64,000 nucleotides of DNA from Catonia carolina (Eukaryota > Arthropoda > Insecta > Hemiptera > Achilidae), in contig JAQMRL010000006.1 in the NCBI GenBank assembly GCA_035578175.1, positions 21,611,506 to 21,675,505 on the forward strand, given 5' to 3'. Under the pieces are notes generated by a model. The model was not told the DNA's origin and searched no databases. It saw nothing but the letters and a program-made list of their open reading frames with translations. Below are positions 55,216-64,000 of this stretch, one piece after another. The position numbers and the translations under genes are program-made. Every line of letters starts with the position of its first letter. The first letter of the stretch is position 1.

Positions 55216-56216
55216 TTGTGTTATAGGATAGTTTTATAAAAACACTGCTGAGCGGTTTGCTGTCTCATGGTAAAAGTAACATGTTTTGTTTTATCGGAGA
55301 TAATTTTAATTCTACACGATTAAAAGCCAAACCCTAGCATGAGGGAAGCTTAGAAGGGGAAGCGAGGCTTGAGAAGACCTAAAGAGATATGGATGCCGGA
55401 AGAGGCTATTGAGCCTAATCCTTGAAGATGATGATGAAGAATTTTAATTCTTGTAAATTATGATTCTAAGATAGTAAGGAGATTTTTCAAATTAAACGCT
55501 ACGATAACTGAAGAGAGGGCTGAAGAAAGTATGATTTTGATGTCAACAAACTAAATGTTGAAAAGTAATGGGGAGAGAATAGCTCTTTGTGGAACTTTTC
55601 TTCCTTTATCAATTTCAAGGATGGCCGTTCAGAGTCAAAGAAAACAGAGAAACACCGATCGAAAGAAAATTCCTATAATTGAAAGTAAAGCAAAAAGTAG
55701 GAAAAGTGTCAAATAAATCGTTGAAAGAACCATAAAACCGTTTCAAATGATTATTATATTAATGATCAGATTATCAACATTTGGTTGTACTTGTGCTTAT
55801 TCTAATTTTCTAAAACTTGTTTAAAATATATTGTTACATTAAATTGTTGGCTGAATATTTTTAATAAAAACATGAAATGGATGATAATGCTGAGAAAATT
55901 AGGATCTATCTATGAATAAGATAATTTTAAAATAACCACTAATATGTTTCATCAATTATAATCCAATTAAATTTATTGCCGAAGTATATAATAGCCTATA
56001 CAATGTAAGAAAATGTAATAATAATAATAATAATGCAGCAATAATAAAATTACACAAATAGACTTTTTTTCTATATGTTATAGAAAGAAAGTTCTGATCG
56101 TAACTAAATACGTAGATCTGTATCATAAATATTCCCTTATTTATGACATCAGCAAGGTTACAATCTACATACTGCTCTTTCCTAATTAAAAGTCATACAA
56201 AAGATGTAAAATTATT
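55216..56216. other. no gene seen; possible short LINE tail near 55320-55440
   Basis: A short frame near 55370 reads LRRPKEIWMPEEAIEPNP, reminiscent of a LINE end. The rest is AT-rich with an AAT microsatellite at 56018-56035. Confidence 0.35.
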
Positions 56217-56516
56217 TACAATCAATCTATTCGTTGCAGGGCTAAAATAAATAGTTCTGTTTCTTATCACATGGTCAGCCAATTAAATGATTGACTCATG
56301 TAAGAATAGAAGAGGGAGAGGTCTAAAAGACACTAATCAGAGTTATCTCCTCTGAAAGTAATGAATTTCATTATACACTCAGACCCTGCGGTGAATGAAG
56401 TGAAGGTGTCATTTGCAGAGTGGAAAATATGTGCTTTTAGAGGGCCCGGCATGCTGATAAGCGTAATTTTCCATTCAGTGAGGAAGGAAATGGTGAACCA
56501 CCTCACTCCTAGTAGT
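56217..56516 (+). mobile_element. SINE-A copy, both ends short
   Basis: From AATCAATCTATTCGTTGCAGG to ACCACCTCACTCCTAGTAG. The tail is lost. Confidence 0.7.
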
Positions 56517-56519
56517 GAG

Positions 56520-56930
56520 AAAAAATAAAGGATGAGAGTGACAGGGGAGAAACAGGGGAGGGATAGAGAGAGAGTGATGGAGGGAAGGAAAAAGAGAGTG
56601 ATGAAAGGAACAAGAGGAATGGAGAGCGTGAAAAAGGGTCGGAGTAAGGGAGGAACAGAGGGTGATGGAGAAACAGAGAGAGAGGCTGGTTTGAGCACTA
56701 TCAAGTGGAAAACTATCTTATTTTGGTTACATAATGGAAGGGAAGGAAAATACGAGTTATTGAGACTAGCGCTGTGGGGAAAAATCGAAGGTAGAAGGGG
56801 TCCTGGCGGAAGACAAACATCCTGGTTAAAACGTCTGAAACTATGAACAAATCTTTTTTTAAAAGATCTTTTACGATCTGAAGTGTATAGAATCAGAAAG
56901 GTCATGGTGGTTGCTTAATTCCACTGAGGA
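56520..56930 (+). pseudogene. GA-rich tract and LINE tail fragment
   Basis: 56530-56690 is purine-rich. From 56690 a frame reads EGKYELLRLALWGKIEGRRG and GGRQTSWLKRLKL, homologous to the C-terminus of the LINE at 49640-52429 (there KYELMRLVIQGKVEGKRG), then breaks. Confidence 0.65.
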
Positions 56931-57117
56931 TGTGACATTCAAAGAATAAAAATAAAGTTTAACTATTATAATTAGTTGTTAAATCATCAACGTTTGGATG
57001 TACAGCTTCTTATCTGAAATTTTCTAGGTTGATTATAATTTGTAAATCCGTGAACGATTAAAAAAATACAAAACACCAATATAACGTTATAAGAAAATAG
57101 TAGACTTAATATTGCAT

Positions 57118-57142
57118 AATATATATATATATATATATATTT
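57118..57142. repeat. (TA)n microsatellite
   Basis: Pure TA dinucleotide run. Confidence 0.85.
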
Positions 57143-57164
57143 TTTGTTTAACGTCCGACTGTTC

Positions 57165-57305
57165 TGCAATTACTGCTCATGCAAACGGTGAAGAATGAAA
57201 TGATTTTTGTAACGTATGAAAATATGCCGTGCTTGAATGGGATTTGAACCCAAGACCGCATGATGAGAGGCGAGCTCGTTACCAACTACGCCAATGCGGC
57301 CGGCG
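57165..57305 (-). mobile_element. tRNA-derived SINE, second type
   Basis: Reverse copy of the 45257-45430 family: GGGATTTGAACCCAAGACC and CGCCAATGCGGCCGGC. The (TA)n run is near its other end. Confidence 0.7.
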
Positions 57306-58558
57306 TATATTATAATAAAATTATAATATAATAATAATATAAGGCCAACATAATTATTATTATAATAAATTTTTAATATAATAAAATATAATTATAATAA
57401 TAAAATTATTATAATATTATAATAAAAGAGCCCTAAACTTACTACAGTATATCAATAAAAAGTGTTAATACTAAAATTCGTGAGAATGAATTATTGATAA
57501 TAAATAGAGAAAAAAATCGATTAATAAATTATTAATTAGTTTTATGCACAAAAATTATCGAATAAAACAAAAATTCAACTACACATTTTGTACATTAAAC
57601 TATTTGCTTTTGAAATACCCTATACAACCAGTGGCACAAACAGTAAATCGTTCAGTTTGATCGATTCATTAAAACTATCGAAAATTATAAAAGGACAAGT
57701 AACGCTGTCTATCGGTATACTTTTAAACTATAACTAGACATGCTAGCAGGTGGTTAGTAAAAGTTAGGTTAGGTTTTTCTTTATTTTGACATTATTTAAA
57801 ATAATGATTGAATTCACAGTAACAACAACGGCTAAAAAATATTAATAGTAAATAAATTATTTAATAATGTTACTACCAACATAAAATATACGCGTGAATA
57901 AACTAGTAAAATAGGTATATTACTTTATGTATTCGACATTTAAACTGTTGTATATTATTCATCTATTTTGCATTATAAAACTCAAATACGTATTCGTTTT
58001 CACCTGCTATTAAAAATTTTATATTTATGACATTCTTTTTTCTTTACCTTACCATAATTATTTTATTCACTGTCAAGTTTACAAAACTGTTTCACTCTAA
58101 TCACTGTCGAGTTTGCAAAACTCTGCATCATCATTGCCTATAAATAAGAATAGCTGTTATATAGAATGTATAATTTATAGTATAATTGGTGTCAGAGTTA
58201 CAATTTCAATTTTAAAGGAAATGATTTTTTTTTTAAATATTGATCTGCAGTATTCTACACAAATAGTTATAAATGCATGATATATTTTATTTTAATATTA
58301 TTTATAATGACAAAAACACTAGTTGTTAAATGATTTATATTTTCATTCTTTTTAAATTACAACCATAACATAACCTTCAATATCTTTGTAATTATATATA
58401 TGTCACCTTCAAATAGAATCGATTATGTAAGAATCGATATCATAATTTATCGAAGTGTTATATTTATGCTATGGACAATATTGTTATTATTTATTATCAT
58501 TGTTATATTACGTGGTCTGTTTAAAGATCTAGAATATAATGGATTAAAGATTGTTTAT
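57306..58558. other. AT-rich, includes AAT/ATT palindromic tract 57310-57425; no gene seen
   Basis: TAATAATTATTATAATA-type sequence can pair with itself. No coding signal. Confidence 0.45.
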
Positions 58559-58674
58559 TTATTTATGTCTTGTTGAATGATAGTCAGTTAATTTTATTGG
58601 GTAATTGATATCATTTTGACTGTTCGGATGCCAAATGTAGAGGTTCTCAGAATGGCGGTTATTTCTACCATAAA

Positions 58675-58909
58675 TTATAGGGAAACTGCAATATTTTGGA
58701 CATTTCGAGCGGAATGACTCACGATATTCTTTACAAGCCATTTCGGAGGGAAAATATATGGAAAGCGTGGACCTTGGTGAAGAAGAATATTGTGGCTTCG
58801 AAATTTGAGAACTTGATTTCGGAAGAGCTCAGATGAGCTATTTTGCAGTGTAACGAACAAAAAGAGAATTGCTATGATGGTCGCCAACATTCGGAACAGA
58901 TAGGCACCT
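58675..58909 (-). CDS. possible small secreted protein or exon
   Basis: The minus strand has an acceptor (TTTTCCTTTTTCAG), then at 58890 an ATG opening a 71-codon frame. It starts with a good signal-peptide-like segment (MLATIIAILFLFVTLQNSSS) and ends in an unremarkable tail. A second frame overlaps (58741-58559, SFRSKCPKYCSF). No family recognised; this may be chance. Confidence 0.25.
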
Positions 58910-59255
58910 GAAAAAGGAAAATTTTATACAATGACACAAATACTAAATACCATTTTGTGGTAAAATTGAATTCCGATAAGAAGACATGAGAGCATTTGAA
59001 GAATGCAGATTGCAACGTACACATATTAAGGATAAAAACAATTAGCAAAGTCAGTTCTGCCGACCTAATCTGGTCGCTTTTTTCGTTTTCTATTTGCATA
59101 TATTTTTTTTACTTTTAGCCTATTTGTTATCGGGAACTGTATATTGTTGATAACTACCCAATGTGTGATCACTGCCTTTTGGTGTATTTTTTTTGACGTG
59201 GATTAGACATGAGTTTGAACATGAACCCCCAGTAGAGTTTGTTCAGGAACATTGG

Positions 59256-59293
<38 letters not shown>

Positions 59294-59398
59294 TTTTGTA
59301 GTTATTACAGTGAATAGGTCTTCCGAGACTCTTGAGTGCTTAAAGCACTTTAAAGACAAGATAAGATTAGAAATTATAATGTTGTAATAATGTATATA
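58910..59398. other. no gene seen; (AT)n at 59257-59289
   Basis: Spacer with one dinucleotide microsatellite. Confidence 0.5.
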
Positions 59399-59790
59399 AC
59401 AGCCAGGTGGAGTGTTGAATTAAATTGCGCTCGATCTGCTAGTTCCAGGGCTACAAAAAATAGTTCTGTTTCTTATCACATGGTCAGCCAATAATGTGAC
59501 TGAAGCATTTAAGAACAGAAGAGTTAGAGGTGTAAAAGACACTAGTCAGAGATATCTCCTCTGAGAATATTGAATTTCATTAAACAGCCAAACCCTGTGG
59601 TGAATGAAGTGAAGGTGTCATTTGCATGGTGGAAAGTAGATGCTTTTCGGAAGGCCGGGCAAGCTGATAAGCAAAATTTTTTCACTCGGTGAGGAAGGCA
59701 GTTGTAAACCACGTTACTCCTCGTTTACTTAGTAAAGCCTTTAGAGGTTCAAACCAGCCTTTCGGCTGATGACCTAAACAACAATATTTT
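59399..59790 (+). mobile_element. SINE-A copy, full length
   Basis: From ACAGCCAGGTGGAGTGTTG to GATGACCTAAACAACAATA. Confidence 0.75.
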
Positions 59791-59799
59791 GATAAAACC

Positions 59800-60245
59800 T
59801 ATTTGTACGCAAGTAAGTGCCTTAGAATGACTGGGAAAGCTTGTCTAAGAGAAGCAGAGAAATTCGAGAGAAAGATCCTCCGCAAGATTTTGAGTCTGAA
59901 GATAGACGGACAATATAGGTTACAATGTCAAGTAAAACTGTACAAAAAAATTAACGATTAATGGACGCGATTAGAAAAAGAAGATAAAAGTTTTAGGGAC
60001 ACCTATAAAGAATGGATGACAACCGGTTGATAAAACAAATTTTTAAGATACTAAACAATAGACCTAAGGTTTTGGATAAATTATTTAAAGAAGTCAGGAA
60101 GGATTTTGAAAAAACCGGAGAAAAGCGATAAAAGATAATGAATTTCGAAGAAAGAAGAAAAGCCTAGAGGGAACGAATACTAAAAATGTGAGCTGCAAAA
60201 AGAGCTTCCAGAAACTTATTTAAGGGCTTAGAAAACTTTTATTGA
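59800..60245 (+). pseudogene. LINE relic (RT tail)
   Basis: Frames read CLREAEKFERKILRKILSLK and then charged sequence with FRDTYKEWMTT. It is the same family as the interrupted LINE at 49380-49639 / 52430-52860. Many stops. Confidence 0.55.
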
Positions 60246-61270
60246 ACGATCTGTTGGTTTTATCATACCATACCGTACTACAATGTTTAATAAATTAAAT
60301 AAAAAATCATGCACAATATAAATATTTTGTAAAAAGACTAACTTAACAATCACGACCTTCATTGTTAAAGAAATCTGAAATGGAAATGAGTCATACAATA
60401 TTGCAGTTATATAAATAATGTAATAATCTATGTATTAAAATGTACAAAATGATTCTTTTCACATTACATTTACCTTAGCAACAATACGAATAGATAATAC
60501 AATACAGTAGTCTAAACATAAAATTTAATTGTGGGTATTTGATTGTAATTTATGTCAGAAGAATTTATGTTAAGGTCAAATTTTAAATTTAAAGGAATCT
60601 TCTTAAGATGTAACTATTTATTATTTTCGTTATTATATTGTTTTTTAAACGGGTTTCTTCCGGTGATGACAAAGACAGAAGAACTTTGTGATTTTTCTTC
60701 TATTCTAATATCATAGCTAAATATTATATTAAAGAATGGAGTTTTTGAAGGTATGGGTGTGTCCTAAAATAAATTTGCATAATAATCTGTGAGTCCCTCC
60801 TGTTAAGAAAAGACCTCATGCCGAGACACTCCATATATTTATATATATTTTTTTCTATTATTTGTTTATACCTTTCTTAAAGAAAAAATAAAAACACACG
60901 CCGTATTAAATTTTAACAAATAAAAGTTTTTTATTAGCTATCTTTTGTTAAAGTTGTAGCTATATATTTTATTATTAAAATCTTTTCATTCATGTATTTG
61001 TTTGTTGCCGTTAATTCACCTGTTTTTACTTTATATCATTGATATAAATATTTTTAAAAATCCCTCGCTGTAATTACAATAATTATTACTTAATTTTTTA
61101 TTACTTTAATGATTAATTCTACAACTGTGCAACTCTGCACTGCCAGTAAATATATTTGTTACTTATTTTATATAAATTTATCACTTTTAAGATCATCACT
61201 TACTGCATTACTAGGACTCTCACGTTTAAATTGGTGGTTAAAAATTACAGATTAAATTAGTTTAATATAA
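60246..61270. other. no gene seen
   Basis: AT-rich; the right end borders the 3' UTR of the host exon below. Confidence 0.45.
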
Positions 61271-61273
61271 TTC

Positions 61274-61279
61274 TTTATT
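61274..61279 (-). terminator. poly(A) signal of the host exon
   Basis: AATAAA on the minus strand, shortly after the stop at 61303. Confidence 0.55.
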
Positions 61280-61302
61280 TTGCTTTTTTTGCTTTTTTGG
61301 TA

Positions 61303-61512
61303 TCAATGGACCACTTTAGCTAGTTTAGATGCCTTTAGGTTGCGATGGTACTCCTTTAAGCATTCAGAACGCTTTTGGCGAACTTCCTCTGAATAAACCC
61401 GTACCGGTCTTTTAGGTAAAATTGTGGTAAGTCGAATGGTGTAGTCTTTGATTATCTGTTCGTATTTGGGTGATTTTTCAAATAAGTCCTGTTCAGTAAA
61501 TTTCAGCTCTTT
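61303..61512 (-). CDS. terminal exon of an unidentified host gene
   Basis: On the minus strand a textbook acceptor (GAATTATATTTCAG) opens 69 codons and a TGA stop at 61305-61303. The peptide is basic and charged, with segments FEKSPKYEQIIKDYTIRL, LPKRPVRVYSEEVRQKRSEC and a final LAKVVH. AATAAA (minus strand, 61279-61274) lies 24 bp after the stop. Acceptor, clean reading frame, stop and poly(A) signal together support a real last exon. No start codon is needed. Upstream exons should lie beyond 61513 but I could not find them. The family is not recognised; the composition suggests a structural or coiled protein. Confidence 0.6.
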   Translation of the reverse strand, partial: KELKFTEQDLFEKSPKYEQIIKDYTIRLTTILPKRPVRVYSEEVRQKRSECLKEYHRNLKASKLAKVVH

Positions 61513-61568
61513 CTGAAATATAATTCTTAAAATACAATAATAAAATATAATTCTTTAAAATACTTTTG

Positions 61569-61800
61569 TTTTTTTAGGTTAACAGCCAAAAGACTCGTTT
61601 GAACCTCTGAAGTTTTACGATGTAAAAACTAGGAATAAGGTGGTTTGTCATTGCCTTCCTTACTGAGTTGAAAGAGTATCAGCATGCCAGAGCCTCCGAA
61701 AAGCACCTACTTTCCACCATGCAAATGACACCTTTCCTTCATTCACCACAGGGTCTGTTTAATGAAATTTATTACTCTCAGAGGAGATAACTCTGAATAT
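61569..61800 (-). mobile_element. SINE-A copy, 5'-truncated, intronic
   Basis: Begins TTTTTAGGTTAACAGCC and ends GGAGATAACTCTGAATATAG. It lies just upstream of the host terminal exon, so probably in its intron. Confidence 0.65.
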
Positions 61801-62744
61801 AGTGCACGTCACAAAAGAAGTCCGCTGTGAAGACCAGTTTCTCCTCAATCAATTTAATAATTTTTTTCTATTTAAAATCACAAGTCACATTTCTGTTTTA
61901 TTTGTAATTTTAAATGTAAAAATTTGTATCCGGCACAATACTGTTGTAAAAATCCATGGTTTAGTTGAAAATTTTTTACCAATCTTCACGTGGAGCCAAA
62001 ATAACACTTTTTAAAATGACCACCATATTAAAATAGAACATCGGATTTCACTTTTTAAATATTTACTTTATAAAGAAAACTATGATCTTTAACATACTGT
62101 AAGCCCGATTTTATATACAAAGTTTCGATGAACACGTCCACGTAAAAAATTGCTTTATACAACTGCTTAAGATTATCTTTTTATAATGCACAGTTTGTGT
62201 AATGTATCCCTACTATTTCCATTACCACAAAAATTGCGCCAAGTAAAACACAAAAGATAAACGCTACTTTAATATTATGCCTAATTTATTTTTTAACTTT
62301 GATTCTTTATTTAGAAACTATAAAATACAGTACAACCATCCAAAAGCTTAACAAAATTTTGAATAAACAAATGACGTGAAAAATAAACAGAAAATAATTT
62401 TTTTAAAGAATACATCCCAGTGGATAATTCAAAAGTTGAACAGTAAAAATAAATTAAGAAAAAATAGAAAACAAACACAGGAAAATCATATAATGTACAC
62501 ATAACAAGAATACAAAGTACTTAGAGTAAGAAGAAGCGTAGAAAGTAACAACAATAACAAATAATATAAGTATTGTACGATAAACAAAATGAAAAAAGAA
62601 ACGAAAAATATTTAGGATACTTGAGTAATAAAGATCTGAAAAACACATGATAAATTATAATTACAAAAGAGAAATGTTAAAGAATTATGAAATCTGTAAA
62701 ATAATATGGATATCTTTTAAGCATTATATTTATATTTTTTTTTA
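61801..62744. other. no gene seen
   Basis: AT-rich spacer; no acceptor-exon-donor structure could be supported. Confidence 0.4.
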
Positions 62745-63245
62745 TTAGATCAGTAGATCTCTACTCCATTTTCTTTGTAGGCGTCGGTGGGTTAAGTTTT
62801 GCCTTGACATTTTCTGTATTAGGGGATTAATGTGGTCTGTTAAATTTTGAGTATTTGATTTTAGCAGTTTCTGAAAAAAAAAGAAATTTTTAAGTCGGAT
62901 TGCAATGTAAGGTTTGTTACGTAATATGGGGCGTTCGCTATCATGCGAAGTATTTTTGACTGATGGGTTTGAATTTTTTGTATGTGAGTTTCTTTGCCGT
63001 TCAAAAATTTCTATACCGTAATTCAAAATCGGTTATTTAAATTTTAATGGTAGAGTTGATTTTCTGTTGATGAATTTTGAGAGTAGTTTTGTACGGTTAT
63101 TTAGTTGCAAACGTTTTGTTTTGATATGATATCCCCAAGTCAATATACGATCTAAATGAAGGCCCAAATATCGAACTTAATTTTCCTGTGGTATCTCACT
63201 GTTATCCAGGTGGTATACAGGTTGACAAGTTCTTCTTCTTAACGT
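62745..63245 (-). pseudogene. Jockey-type LINE fragment
   Basis: The minus strand, over two frames, reads VRYLGLHLDRILTWGYHIK, LNYGIEIFERQRNSHTK, ILRMIANAPYYVTNLTLQSD and RRLQRKWSRDLL, the same RT-tail blocks as at 3067-3570. Frameshifts and stops. Confidence 0.75.
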
Positions 63246-63399
63246 AAATGTCACTTGCCTAAAATTGAAATACGATCTGTGGTAAAATACTGTAGCGCAG
63301 ATATTGTGTCAAAAGATATACTACTTTTTTTATTATGCTATTAATTGTAATATTTATAATAATAATAATAATTGTTTAATTTATTATAATATTATTGAA

Positions 63400-63960
63400 C
63401 AACGGCAGTCAGAATGAAATCCATCATCGGAAATGCTTAGGGTTGTCACAAAGACACCGTGTTTGGACTCATTTTTAAAGGAATAATGGGTAGATTTTGA
63501 AAATTATTATACAGTTTTGATAAAACTAATTACAACTATAATGGTTGTATTGCAGCCAAGCGCCTAGTAGGTGGCTCACTGTTGAACAATGTAGAACGCT
63601 GGAAAGGTAGGCTATACCAGCTAAGGGGTTGCTGCGTGTGTGTGTTTGTGTGTGTAAGGGTCAGTTTATAGTCTAGGTGTCACCGAGCTGTGGACACACT
63701 CTAATAGCTAATTTTTGGAGACGAAGATTCTTGTTTCAAATCCTAATTATTTTTATACGGATTTGAATACTAGACCAGTGTACTTTGATGGTTCGGGTTC
63801 AATTAACCATTCTCTTTCAGGAATGTTCAGCCTGATTCTGTAGAAGACTCCTCATTTACACGTCATAAACATCATTCTTATCTCATTGATTCATCGGGTT
63901 GCTTATTTTTCTAAATTAAACTGGTTGCAACGTATATACATTAGGGATATAAAAGAAAGT
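63400..63960. repeat. composite dispersed repeat D+C, inverted relative to 52870-53640
   Basis: Same blocks as at 52870-53640 in opposite orientation, without the SINE insertion. A GT microsatellite is at 63633-63657. Confidence 0.6.
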
Positions 63961-64000
63961 TTTTTTTGCTGTGAAGCGCACCGAGCGAGAATTTCTAGGG

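Overview
The window looks like AT-rich insect (or at least arthropod) nuclear DNA. It carries many SINE copies, decayed Jockey-, R1- and other non-LTR retrotransposons, mariner fold-back elements, no bacterial-style gene packing, and clear splice sites and AATAAA poly(A) signals. I cannot name the species. Outside the central element almost everything is repeat or empty AT-rich sequence. The one good host-gene signal is a terminal exon on the minus strand at 61303-61512.

The centre (16398-35075, 18,678 bp) is one mobile element. It starts 5'-AG and ends CT-3', is bounded by an exact 6-bp target-site duplication (ATTGTC at 16392-16397 and 35076-35081), and has inverted terminal repeats (TIRs) of about 2.5-2.8 kb. 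These are Maverick/Polinton hallmarks. The usual core is gone: I find no ATPase, protease, capsid genes or intact polymerase. Three kinds of core relic remain. The N-terminal domain of protein-primed DNA polymerase B (pPolB) is present three times in one open 768-codon gene. A palm-side pPolB scrap lies at 28439-28711. The head of the integrase is present twice, in a 272-bp tandem duplication.

The rest is cargo. On the plus strand: a D-type-cyclin-like relic with three in-frame stops (19656-20093), a Cys-rich zinc protein (20712-21014), the 768-aa protein, and a nucleotidyltransferase-fold protein (24209-24853). On the minus strand: a matrix metalloproteinase with hemopexin domain (25283-26827), a two-BIR IAP-like protein (29326-29835), a two-CHHC-finger protein resembling the piRNA factor Gtsf1/Asterix (30444-30719), and a RING protein that an intron would attach to a transmembrane segment (30972-31653). 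A 1.2-kb satellite with a 12-bp palindromic core lies between the metalloproteinase and the pPolB scrap.

Regulation looks shared. Both TIRs carry the same TATA/initiator module and a leader exon ending AG|GTGAGT that points inward, and the metalloproteinase has a third copy of the module. Most interior ORFs have a 3' splice acceptor just before their ATG, and four transcription units end in AATAAATGT. The reading I favour, as inference, is a cargo-only Maverick derivative. It would need replication and integration functions from a helper, and it carries proteins that act on the host cell cycle, cell death, ubiquitin system, extracellular matrix and possibly the piRNA pathway.

Flanks: 1-16.3 kb holds LINE relics, SINEs and a mariner fold-back. 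35.1-64 kb holds two more fold-back or MITE-like elements, many SINEs, a nearly full-length LINE (49640-52429) nested in an older LINE with an 11-bp duplication, an inverted pair of a composite repeat (52.9-53.6 kb and 63.4-64.0 kb), and the host exon.
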